Source: Maritalea mobilis
Lineage (GTDB): Bacteria > Pseudomonadota > Alphaproteobacteria > Rhizobiales > Devosiaceae
DNA length: 64,000 nucleotides
Direction: 5' to 3'
NCBI RefSeq assembly: GCF_004363175.1
Contig: NZ_SNYR01000004.1
Span: 88,632-152,631, forward strand
Shown here: positions 26,176-33,421 of the stretch, in pieces
Position numbering within the stretch: the stretch's first letter is position 1
Layout of the letters: every line of letters starts with the position of its first letter
Program-made: the position numbers and the translations under genes
Notes under the pieces: generated by a model
The model's database searches: none
Told to the model about the DNA's origin: nothing
What the model saw: the letters and a program-made list of their open reading frames with translations, nothing else

Positions 26176-26961
26176 ATGGATTTTGGAATTAAGGGCAAAG
26201 TGGCGTTGGTGTTGGGCGCAGGCGGTGGCCTTGGCGGCGCAATGGCCAATTCTTTGGCAAAAGAAGGGGTGAAAGTGGCCCTTGGCGACATTAATCTGGA
26301 CGCAGCAGAAGCCAACGCCAAAGCCATTCGCGACAATGGCGGCGACGCCATCGCGCTTGAATGGGATTTGAGCAAGCTCGATCAAATTGACATCAATATT
26401 TCAAAAATTGAATCTGAGTTGGGCTCAGTGGATATTTTGGTCAACAATACGGGTGGTCCAAAGCCAAGCACTGTTTCAGGCCAAGCGCCAGACCTGTGGC
26501 GCGAAAGCTTTGATATGATGGTCATGTCCGTTATCGCCATCACAGATCGGGTGTTGCCGGGCATGAAAGAGCGCGGTTGGGGCCGGATCATCACCTCAAC
26601 ATCATCAGGCGTCGTGGCGCCTATTCCAAATTTGGGCCTTTCAAACGCGTTGCGTTTGTCATTGGTGGGCTGGTCAAAAACTTTGGCCCGCGAAGTGGGT
26701 AAAGATGGCATCACCAGCAACATCATTTTGCCGGGCCGCATCGCCACGCCACGCATCAGCTTTTTGGATGAGCAAAAGGCGAAGCGCGAAAGTAGAAGCG
26801 TTGAAGAGGTGTCGGCTGAAAGCATTGCCGCGATCCCTGTTGGCCGCTATGGCGACCCGAAAGAATATGGCGATGCCGCTGCCTTTTTGGCCAGCGACAA
26901 AGCCAGCTATATCACAGGCAGCACCATCCGCATCGATGGCGGCTTGATTGCATCTGTATAA
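26176..26961 (+). CDS. Short-chain dehydrogenase/reductase, atypical active site
   Basis: 261 residues. A Rossmann fold with the cofactor loop GAGGGLGGAMA (about 15-25), an NNTGG motif replacing NNAG, catalytic-region Ser residues in STSSG (about 140), and the C-terminal YITGSTIRIDGG. At the YxxxK position the sequence is SNALR (156-160), so Tyr is Ser and Lys is Arg. A subgroup of SDR proteins shares this kind of SN-R pattern, so it may be a divergent reductase or a non-redox member. It follows the amidohydrolase after 51 nt, with TAGGAG before the ATG. Confidence 0.85.
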   Translation: MDFGIKGKVALVLGAGGGLGGAMANSLAKEGVKVALGDINLDAAEANAKAIRDNGGDAIALEWDLSKLDQIDINISKIESELGSVDILVNNTGGPKPSTVSGQAPDLWRESFDMMVMSVIAITDRVLPGMKERGWGRIITSTSSGVVAPIPNLGLSNALRLSLVGWSKTLAREVGKDGITSNIILPGRIATPRISFLDEQKAKRESRSVEEVSAESIAAIPVGRYGDPKEYGDAAAFLASDKASYITGSTIRIDGGLIASV

Positions 26962-26968
26962 AGCTGAA

Positions 26969-26992
26969 AAGGCGTAGCTTTCGCTACGCCTT
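26969..26992. terminator. Bidirectional terminator overlapping a stop codon
   Basis: AAGGCGTAGC and GCTACGCCTT form a perfect 10-bp stem with a TTTC loop just after the SDR stop. Its right arm overlaps the last codons and stop (26984-26986) of the convergent HAD gene. Confidence 0.85.
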
Positions 26993-27652
26993 CTCTTCTG
27001 TGGGTAGAAGATCAATCATTGTGTAATGATCGATCAGCAATTGGCAGGGCTGAGATTTCAGGCTGCCAAACCCTTGGGTGTGAAACGCAAATTCCACTCC
27101 GGCCCTATGAGCCGCTTCCCCATCAACATCACTATCGCCGATAAACAGCGTCTGCGAAGGTGCGTAATTGAACTGGCGTAAACAATGTAAAATGGGGTCA
27201 GGCGCAGGCTTCGGATTTTCCACGGTTTCAAAGCCGGCAATTTCATCAAAATAATGATCGATGCCATATCCGGCGAGAATTTTTCGCGCACGGGCCACAG
27301 GCCTGTTGGTGCAAAGGCCAATTTTGGCCCCTGCTTTTTTGATCTGTGCCAACAATTCATCCACCCCATCATAAAGCTGGCTATGTTGGCCATCGGCTTC
27401 ATCATAGGCGCGTTCAAACACTTTGGTGGCGTCGATCAATTGTTGTGCCGTCAGGTCGGCCCCCACCCGCACCAAGCAGCGGGCAATGAACATTTCCTGC
27501 CCATTGCCGATGAAGCTTTTCACTTCATCGGCAGGGATTGAATCATGCCCAATGCTTTGGAGCATAATGGTGGCAGCGTGGTGGAAGTCACCCAGACTGT
27601 CCACCAAGGTGCCATCCAGATCAAAGATGATCGCACGATATTTAAGCGGCAT
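26984..27652 (-). CDS. HAD phosphatase, phosphoglycolate phosphatase-like
   Basis: 222 residues: motif I IIFDLDGTLVDS (about 8-19), a helical C1 cap (about 20-90), motif II CTNRP, motif III Lys in VENPKPAPD, and motif IV GDSDVDGEAA. This is the Gph/PGP subgroup that hydrolyses 2-phosphoglycolate and similar small phosphates. The start is the ATG at 27652, which overlaps the ATPase stop by 11 nt. The longer frame upstream is shadow sequence. As last gene of the importer operon it probably dephosphorylates the imported substrate or a metabolite of it. Confidence 0.85.
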   Translation of the reverse strand: MPLKYRAIIFDLDGTLVDSLGDFHHAATIMLQSIGHDSIPADEVKSFIGNGQEMFIARCLVRVGADLTAQQLIDATKVFERAYDEADGQHSQLYDGVDELLAQIKKAGAKIGLCTNRPVARARKILAGYGIDHYFDEIAGFETVENPKPAPDPILHCLRQFNYAPSQTLFIGDSDVDGEAAHRAGVEFAFHTQGFGSLKSQPCQLLIDHYTMIDLLPTEEKA

Positions 27653-28730
27653 GTTGCACTTCTTTTTTCGGCAGAAATACACCGCTTTTCTTGTTGATGT
27701 CGAGGCCAACTTCGGCACCGACCTCAAGCACAGGCTGGTCAAGCGCATGACTTTGGTCCACCACCATTTGGGTGTTGGCCACATCAACCAGATAGCGCAC
27801 TTGTGCGCCTAAAAATTCACGGTGCACAATTTTACCGGTCAGCGCGCTGGCGCTGGGGTCTTGTCGCACAGCGATATTTTGTGGCCGCAGCACCAAATTG
27901 CCATCGCCGAAAACGGACGATTCAATGGCAATTTTTTCGCCAGTCACCAACTCAATTTGTGCCCCACCATCTGCTTTGGTGATTTCGCCTTCCAAAATAT
28001 TTGCGGTGCCCAAAAAGCGCGCCACAAACAGATTTTCAGGGTGGTCATACAGCATTTGCGGGCTGCCAATTTGTTGCACCACGCCTTGGTCAAGCACGGC
28101 CATGCGGTCGGCCGTTGTGTTGGCTTCCTCTTGGTCGTGGGTCACAAAAATGGTGGTCAGCCCCAACTTACGTTGCAAGGCTAGTAGCTCGCGCCGCATC
28201 TGAACCCGAAGGCTTGCATCAAGGTTGGACAGGGGTTCGTCCAAGAGCAAAACATCAGGTTCGACAACGATGGTACGGGCGAGTGCAACACGCTGCTGCT
28301 GACCACCAGAAAGTTGAGACGGCATACGTTCGGCGTAATCCAGCAAGCCGACGAGGGATAGGGCCGCCTCAACCTTTTCGTTTATTTGATTGCTGGGGAC
28401 TTTTTTCTCCACCAGGCCAAAGGCCACATTTTTGCGCACTGACATATGGGGCCAAAGCGCATAGCTTTGAAACACCATGCCTACATTGCGCTCCCAGGGG
28501 GGCAGGCCCGCCAAATCGCGGTCACCCACCAAAATCTTCCCCTTTGGGCGCGGGCCGAAGCCCGCTATTGCCCGCAGGAGGGTGGATTTGCCCGAGCCTG
28601 ATGGCCCGAGAAAGGCGAAAAATTCACCGGCTTTAATTTCTAGATTTACCCCGGTCAGCACTTTGGTGCTGCCAAAGGAAAGATGCAGATCTTGGATCGA
28701 AATCCCTGCGCTTTTTTGAACAAGTGTCAT
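27642..28730 (-). CDS. ABC importer ATPase, AfuC/PotA class
   Basis: 362 residues with Walker A GPSGSGKST, VFQSYALWPHMSV Q-loop, LSGGQQQR signature, Walker B LLLDEPLSNLD, H-loop VTHDQEEA, and a TOBE region at about 245-350. It partners the fused permease and binding protein upstream. It begins 27 nt after the permease stop, directly after a perfect hairpin. Confidence 0.9.
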   Translation of the reverse strand: MTLVQKSAGISIQDLHLSFGSTKVLTGVNLEIKAGEFFAFLGPSGSGKSTLLRAIAGFGPRPKGKILVGDRDLAGLPPWERNVGMVFQSYALWPHMSVRKNVAFGLVEKKVPSNQINEKVEAALSLVGLLDYAERMPSQLSGGQQQRVALARTIVVEPDVLLLDEPLSNLDASLRVQMRRELLALQRKLGLTTIFVTHDQEEANTTADRMAVLDQGVVQQIGSPQMLYDHPENLFVARFLGTANILEGEITKADGGAQIELVTGEKIAIESSVFGDGNLVLRPQNIAVRQDPSASALTGKIVHREFLGAQVRYLVDVANTQMVVDQSHALDQPVLEVGAEVGLDINKKSGVFLPKKEVQHAA

Positions 28731-28748
28731 TTGAGTTCCTCCACAAAG

Positions 28749-28769
28749 GGCGAGCGCTTAGCGCTCGCC
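28749..28769 (-). other. Hairpin with the permease stop codon in its loop
   Basis: GGCGAGCGC and GCGCTCGCC form a perfect 9-bp stem whose three-base loop is exactly the TAA stop of the permease gene (TTA on the plus strand, 28758-28760). It lies between permease and ATPase. It may protect an upstream mRNA segment or modulate coupling. Confidence 0.6.
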
Positions 28770-30491
28770 TGTCCGGTGTTTCCGGTCACGGTCGATGATA
28801 TATTGGGCCAGCAAAGTACCCGCGGCGACGATGATGACGGCGAATATGCCAAGGGCAGCCCCTGCCCCTCGTCCAGATGGGCTTTGCATGAACAAATAGA
28901 TGCCATAGGCCAACGGCGCATCTTGGTCGGTTGAAACCAACATGATGGTGGCTGAAAGTTCCACAGCGGCGGTGGCAAAGCTGGTTACAAAGCCAGCCAA
29001 AATACCGCCAGACATCAAAGGCACCACAATTTTGCGGATGGTGCTTGAACGATCAGCGCCCAAACTTTCCGCAGCTTCTTCCAGCGAAATGCTGACCTGC
29101 TGCAACGCGGCGGTACATGCCCGCAAGGCGTATGGCAAACGGCGAATGGTCAGCGCCACCATGATGATGACCCACCAAGAGGCCAAAGGCTTGCCCACAA
29201 GCGGCACGTCAAAATCATTGAAGGTCCGCAAATAGCCAATGCCCAACACAACGCCTGGCACCGCAAGGGCGGCAGTCGCCATATAGTCCAGCCATTGGCG
29301 GCCAATGATTTTTGTGCGCAACACGATATAGGCAATGGCAGTGGCCAACACCACGTCGATCAAGGCGGCCAAGCCTGCATAAACAAGCGTGTTTTTGATG
29401 TAGACGCCTGATTGAGCAAACATGGTGCTGAAGTTTTCCAGTGTGTAGCCATCAGGCAGCGGGCTATAGGACCAGATGGTACCAAAGGCCAAAAGTGCCA
29501 AAGCGATATGTGGTGAAAGCACCATCAATAGGATCAAAATCACCACGCCATAAGCAAAGATGTTTTCTTTGGTGGAGAGCTTACGACGGCTCAAACCGCC
29601 CCCGCCTTTTTGCGTGGTTGCATAATCTTTGCCGCGCATCAGCAAGAAGCTGGCCCAAAGTGAGAACACTGAGAAGGCCACCAAAATAAAGGAAATCACA
29701 TAGCCCATCGGGTCAGAGATGCCGATAGAGGAAATGCGCAAATAGGCCTGTGGCGCGAGCATATTGTTGACGTTCAGCAGCAAAGGCGTGCCCAAATCAT
29801 CAAACACTTTGATGAACACCAGCGACGCACCTGCCAAATAGCCCGGCGCAGCCAATGGAAACACAACGCGGCGGAACAGGCGCAAACCATGTGCACCCAA
29901 ATTCTGCGCGCTTTCTTCCATAGAGCGGTCAATATTGCGCAAGCTGGCGGAAAGGTTGATCAGAATGAACGGGAAATAGTGCACACTTTGCACCAAAATT
30001 ACCCCGTTTAGCCCCTCCATAAAGGGAATATTGATGCCCAGATTACCCAGCAGCAAATTGAAGGTGCCGTTGCGGCCAAACAAAAGCTGCATCGCTATCG
30101 CGCCAACAAATGGCGGCATGATCAAGGGGATAAAGCCAAGGCTTTGAATAAGCATGGAGCCGCTAAACTCAAATCGTGAGGTGATATAGGCAAGCGGCAG
30201 GGCGAATACGCTGGCCAGCACTACGGACATGGCCGAAACGTAAAATGAGTTATAAAAGCTTTCCCGGAACAATGAGGAGCTGAAAAAGTCCCCAAAGTTT
30301 TGCAGGGTCAGGCCCCCGGTTTGCGGGTCCACAAAGGCGACATAGATCACCTTTGCCACCGGCAAAATCAAAAAGCCAAACAAAAGCGTTGCGATAAAGA
30401 TGGCTGCGAGCACCGTGCCCGACAATTTTGGAAACAGCACATCTGTCAAGCGGCGGCGTGCAGGTGCCGCGCCAGCGGATTGATGAGTCAT
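28758..30491 (-). CDS. Fused double ABC importer permease
   Basis: 577 residues with two permease halves (about 30-300 and 320-575), each with about six helices. EAA-type loops occur in EESAQNLGAHGLRLFRRVVF and EEAAESLGADRSSTIRKIVV. The start is the ATG at 30491 with AAAGG upstream; the frame extends further but into non-coding hairpin sequence. It belongs to the same importer class as the permease at 16.4 kb. The gene follows the binding-protein gene across an intercistronic hairpin. Confidence 0.88.
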   Translation of the reverse strand: MTHQSAGAAPARRRLTDVLFPKLSGTVLAAIFIATLLFGFLILPVAKVIYVAFVDPQTGGLTLQNFGDFFSSSLFRESFYNSFYVSAMSVVLASVFALPLAYITSRFEFSGSMLIQSLGFIPLIMPPFVGAIAMQLLFGRNGTFNLLLGNLGINIPFMEGLNGVILVQSVHYFPFILINLSASLRNIDRSMEESAQNLGAHGLRLFRRVVFPLAAPGYLAGASLVFIKVFDDLGTPLLLNVNNMLAPQAYLRISSIGISDPMGYVISFILVAFSVFSLWASFLLMRGKDYATTQKGGGGLSRRKLSTKENIFAYGVVILILLMVLSPHIALALLAFGTIWSYSPLPDGYTLENFSTMFAQSGVYIKNTLVYAGLAALIDVVLATAIAYIVLRTKIIGRQWLDYMATAALAVPGVVLGIGYLRTFNDFDVPLVGKPLASWWVIIMVALTIRRLPYALRACTAALQQVSISLEEAAESLGADRSSTIRKIVVPLMSGGILAGFVTSFATAAVELSATIMLVSTDQDAPLAYGIYLFMQSPSGRGAGAALGIFAVIIVAAGTLLAQYIIDRDRKHRTGER

Positions 30492-30514
30492 GATGGAATA
30501 CCTTTGTGCCAGAT

Positions 30515-30543
30515 GATGTGCTGGCCCAGCGGGCCAACACATC
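30515..30543 (-). other. Intercistronic hairpin between binding protein and permease genes
   Basis: GATGTG and CACATC, then TGGCCC and GGGCCA with a 3-nt AGC loop, form a 12-bp stem with one mismatch, 12 nt after the binding-protein stop. Hairpins here typically shield the upstream mRNA so that binding protein exceeds permease. Confidence 0.7.
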
Positions 30544-30554
30544 TATTTGGTCTG

Positions 30555-31889
30555 TTACAGCATTGAAGCTGCTTTATCGGCGAGTTCTTTCGCCTTTGCA
30601 TAGTTGGCAGTCACTTGAGCATCCCACTCTTGCTCAACTTCAGCCTGACGACCTTCAACAACATCTTCAGCGGTTTTGCGCTTTGTTTTGAAGATGGCGT
30701 TAAAGTCTGGATCAAGTGCTGTTGCTTCATCGATCGGCATTTTCGCGATCAATGCGCGGGCTTCGTCAATCAAAGCTTGTGCTTCAGCATTGTCAGCATC
30801 GCCCAACTTTTCTTCGGCCATTTGCACGGCGCGCACTGCGTCCCGCAAATCATCCATCCGATAAGTGATCATCACATCGAACAAGGAATTCACCACATTG
30901 TAGCGAGCGCCTGATTTTTCAACGTCGAAGTTCACCGATGCTTCAATGGTGCCATTGAATGGGTTCGGGAAGTTTTCCGGCGCATTGGCATAAGCTTCAA
31001 TGTTTACCGGCAAACGACGAATTTCAGGGTGATACAGCAATTCCTGACCAGGAACGGACAGCAAGAACTCGATAAAGTCTTTAGCGGCCTGCTCGTTCGG
31101 TGCATTGTTGATGATGCCCACATTGGCCGGCACAATCGCTGTTGTTTTTGGATAAACAAAATCAACAGGGAAGCCAGACGCCTTTGAGGCGAGGCCAAAG
31201 AAGTCAATCACGATGCCAAGGCCAAACTGACCTGAGTTCACACCGTCTGGCACACCAAAGCTACGCTCTGTTACTGTGGCAAAGTTACCAGCGATAAATT
31301 TCCACTGTGACCAGCCTTCATCCCAGCCTTCACCCTGAATAAGTGCTTCAACAGTCAGGTGTGTTGTGCCAGAGCGTGAAGGGGCAGACATGCCCACATG
31401 GCCGAAATATTCAGGTTCAGCCAAATCAATCCACTGCTGAGCAGGCTCAAGATCGTTACCTGCCAAATAGCGCTCATTATACATGATGCCATAGCCAGCA
31501 GCAGCGAAACCATTGTAGAACCCATCAGGGTCGTTCATGGGATAGCCAGCCACATTTGGTGGAATGCTATCGTTGCTAACACCGCTCTTCATCAACAAGC
31601 CATCAGATTTCAACACTTCAAACGCATCCGGTGCAGAAGCCCAGAAAATATCAGATGTGTTGGATGATGCTGTTTCCTGAATATATTTCACTGAGGATGA
31701 AGTCGACTTGTTGACGATCTCAACATCGACATCAGGATACATCTCTTCGAACTTTTGCTCGAAAGGTGTGGTCAGTGTTTTTGGAAAAGATGTCACCACC
31801 ACCAACTTGTCTGCCGCGAAGGCAGAAGTGGCGCTTGCGGTTGCCGCAACAGCGACGCCTGCAAGCAGGGCGTTACGTAATAAATTCAT
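30555..31889 (-). CDS. ABC importer periplasmic binding protein, PgtC-related
   Basis: 444 residues with a signal peptide (MNLLRNALLAGVAVAATASA, cleavage near SAFA-AD). The mature part has the PSRSGTTHLTVEALIQGEGW block, NFATVTERSFGVPDG and an IDFFGLAS segment. The same blocks occur in the PgtC-like protein at 35.4-36.7 kb, so the two are paralogues. About 100 extra C-terminal residues are helical and charged, longer than typical AfuA. GGGAGGAAAA precedes the ATG. Transcription likely starts from the sigma-54 promoter at 31942-31957. The ligand is unknown; PgtC kinship suggests a phosphorylated C2-C3 acid. Confidence 0.86.
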   Translation of the reverse strand: MNLLRNALLAGVAVAATASATSAFAADKLVVVTSFPKTLTTPFEQKFEEMYPDVDVEIVNKSTSSSVKYIQETASSNTSDIFWASAPDAFEVLKSDGLLMKSGVSNDSIPPNVAGYPMNDPDGFYNGFAAAGYGIMYNERYLAGNDLEPAQQWIDLAEPEYFGHVGMSAPSRSGTTHLTVEALIQGEGWDEGWSQWKFIAGNFATVTERSFGVPDGVNSGQFGLGIVIDFFGLASKASGFPVDFVYPKTTAIVPANVGIINNAPNEQAAKDFIEFLLSVPGQELLYHPEIRRLPVNIEAYANAPENFPNPFNGTIEASVNFDVEKSGARYNVVNSLFDVMITYRMDDLRDAVRAVQMAEEKLGDADNAEAQALIDEARALIAKMPIDEATALDPDFNAIFKTKRKTAEDVVEGRQAEVEQEWDAQVTANYAKAKELADKAASML

Positions 31890-31941
31890 ACCGATTTTCC
31901 TCCCAAATCTAGGTATGCGGAAATTTCCGCACCCTCTTCAT

Positions 31942-31957
31942 TGCAATCGGCGTGCCA
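31942..31957 (-). promoter_or_regulatory. Sigma-54 promoter
   Basis: On the minus strand TGGCAC-GCCGA-TTGCA matches the -24/-12 consensus TGGCAC-N5-TTGCW exactly. It lies about 53 nt upstream of the binding-protein start codon. The NtrC-type activator gene ends 100 nt further upstream. Confidence 0.9.
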
Positions 31958-32025
31958 ATTGGAGGAAAAACTATAATTATCTGAAAAATAATAGAATTTT
32001 CTAAAATTTTACCAGACGTTTATGT

Positions 32026-32056
32026 GTCAATTCTGACCCATTGCGTCAATTTTGAC
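32026..32056 (-). promoter_or_regulatory. Tandem activator-binding sites upstream of the sigma-54 promoter
   Basis: Two copies of the inverted repeat GTCA-N4-TGAC (GTCAATTCTGAC at 32026-32037, GTCAATTTTGAC at 32045-32056) lie 19 bp apart, at about -100 and -120 from the predicted transcription start. This is the usual distance for sigma-54 enhancer sites. A third GTCA at 32069-32072 continues into the regulator gene. The adjacent PgtA-like activator is the likely ligand. Confidence 0.75.
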
Positions 32057-33421
32057 TCACCCATTTGTGTCAAAATGGGCCTTGTCCAAATTATATTTCT
32101 TCATGCGCAGATAGAGCTTTTTGCGGGGCACGCCCAAGGCCTCAGCCGTTTGGGTAACATTGCCCCGATGATGGGTCAGTGCCTGCTCAATATATGATTT
32201 TTCAAATGCGCCCACCGCATCATCAAGCGGCAAATCGCCCAGTTCAGCGCCTTGATTTTGCAGTGGTTCTTTCGACCATTGCAGCGGCAAACCAATCACA
32301 AACCGCTCGGCAGCATTCTTCAACTCCCGCACATTGCCCGGCCAATCGTAGCGGGTGAGATTGTGGCGCAATGGGGCGCTGAGCTGCGGCACTTCGCGTT
32401 GATGCAAGCTTGCGGCGCGTTCGCAAAAATGCATGAAAAGCAGTTCCACATCGCTCTTGCGCGCCCGCAATGGTGGGATGTCGATGGAGGCAATGTTGAG
32501 GCGGTAGACCAAGTCAGCCCGTAGTTTTTCCGCCTTCACCAACTGATCCAACTCGCCCTTCACCGCAGCCACAACCCGCATATCCAATTTGATATTCTTG
32601 CTGCCGCCCAACCGGGTAATCTCCCGATTTTCCAGCACACGCAACAAGCGGACTTGGAAGTTAAGCGACATGGACTCCAGCTCATCCAAAAACAATGTGC
32701 CGCCATTGGCTGCTTCGAAATAGCCCACATGAACCTGATCCGCCCCGGTGAAGGCCCCTTTTTCATGGCCGAAGAACGCGCTGTCCACCAAGGTTTCAGG
32801 CAGGGCCGCGCAGTTTACCGCCACAAATGGTCCCTGCCCACGCGGGCCTAAGTCATGCAGCGCCCGGGCGATCACATCCTTGCCGCTGCCCGTTTCGCCG
32901 CGCACAATCAGATCCACGTTTAACGGGGTTAATGTGGCGACTTGTTCGCGCAGTTGCTGGGTGCTTTTGGCATTGCCAATCAGCCGGGCGGACAGTTGAT
33001 CTTCGCCAACACGTCCCTTGAGCGCCCGCACCTCTTGCGCCAATTGACGCTTTTCAAGCGCACGGCTAAGCGTGGCCAAAAGCCGTTCGGGCGCGACGGG
33101 CTTTTCCAAAAAATCATAAGCGCCAGCCTTCATCGCCATCGTGGCCTCAGCCACTTGACCATGCCCAGTGATCATGATGACAGGCAATTCAGGATCGAGA
33201 TTGATGGCATGGTCCAACAGCTCCAAGCCATTCATTTTCGGCATGCGAATGTCGCACACAATCACCCCATTAAATTGGCTGGTGATGTGGGGCAGCGCCA
33301 AATCTGCGCGCTCAAAGCTCATCACCCGATGCCCGGCCAGCTCTAGCGTGTCAGCGATTTCTTCCAGCAAATCCTGATCATCATCGATCAGCATAATTTG
33401 TTGTTTTAAAGTTCTATTCAT
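32057..33421 (-). CDS. pgtA: Sigma-54-dependent response regulator, PgtA-like
   Basis: 454 residues. The receiver domain (1-125) has its phosphoacceptor Asp57 in VIVCDIRMP and Lys in EKPVAPE. The AAA+ domain (about 140-370) has Walker A GETGSGKD, the sigma-54 contact loop GAFTGA (intact) and TLFLDELESM. A Fis-type helix-turn-helix ends the protein (GNVTQTAEALGVPRKKLYLR). It belongs to the NtrC family. The order regulator-kinase-periplasmic protein matches the Salmonella PgtA-PgtB-PgtC phosphoglycerate sensing cassette. It overlaps the kinase gene by 8 nt and probably activates the promoter at 31942. Confidence 0.88.
   Translation of the reverse strand: MNRTLKQQIMLIDDDQDLLEEIADTLELAGHRVMSFERADLALPHITSQFNGVIVCDIRMPKMNGLELLDHAINLDPELPVIMITGHGQVAEATMAMKAGAYDFLEKPVAPERLLATLSRALEKRQLAQEVRALKGRVGEDQLSARLIGNAKSTQQLREQVATLTPLNVDLIVRGETGSGKDVIARALHDLGPRGQGPFVAVNCAALPETLVDSAFFGHEKGAFTGADQVHVGYFEAANGGTLFLDELESMSLNFQVRLLRVLENREITRLGGSKNIKLDMRVVAAVKGELDQLVKAEKLRADLVYRLNIASIDIPPLRARKSDVELLFMHFCERAASLHQREVPQLSAPLRHNLTRYDWPGNVRELKNAAERFVIGLPLQWSKEPLQNQGAELGDLPLDDAVGAFEKSYIEQALTHHRGNVTQTAEALGVPRKKLYLRMKKYNLDKAHFDTNG

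Noticed and set aside
28001..28636. Plus-strand 211-codon frame opposite the ABC ATPase gene
   Set aside because: It is antisense to conserved Walker and signature motifs and has no recognisable domain or ribosome site.
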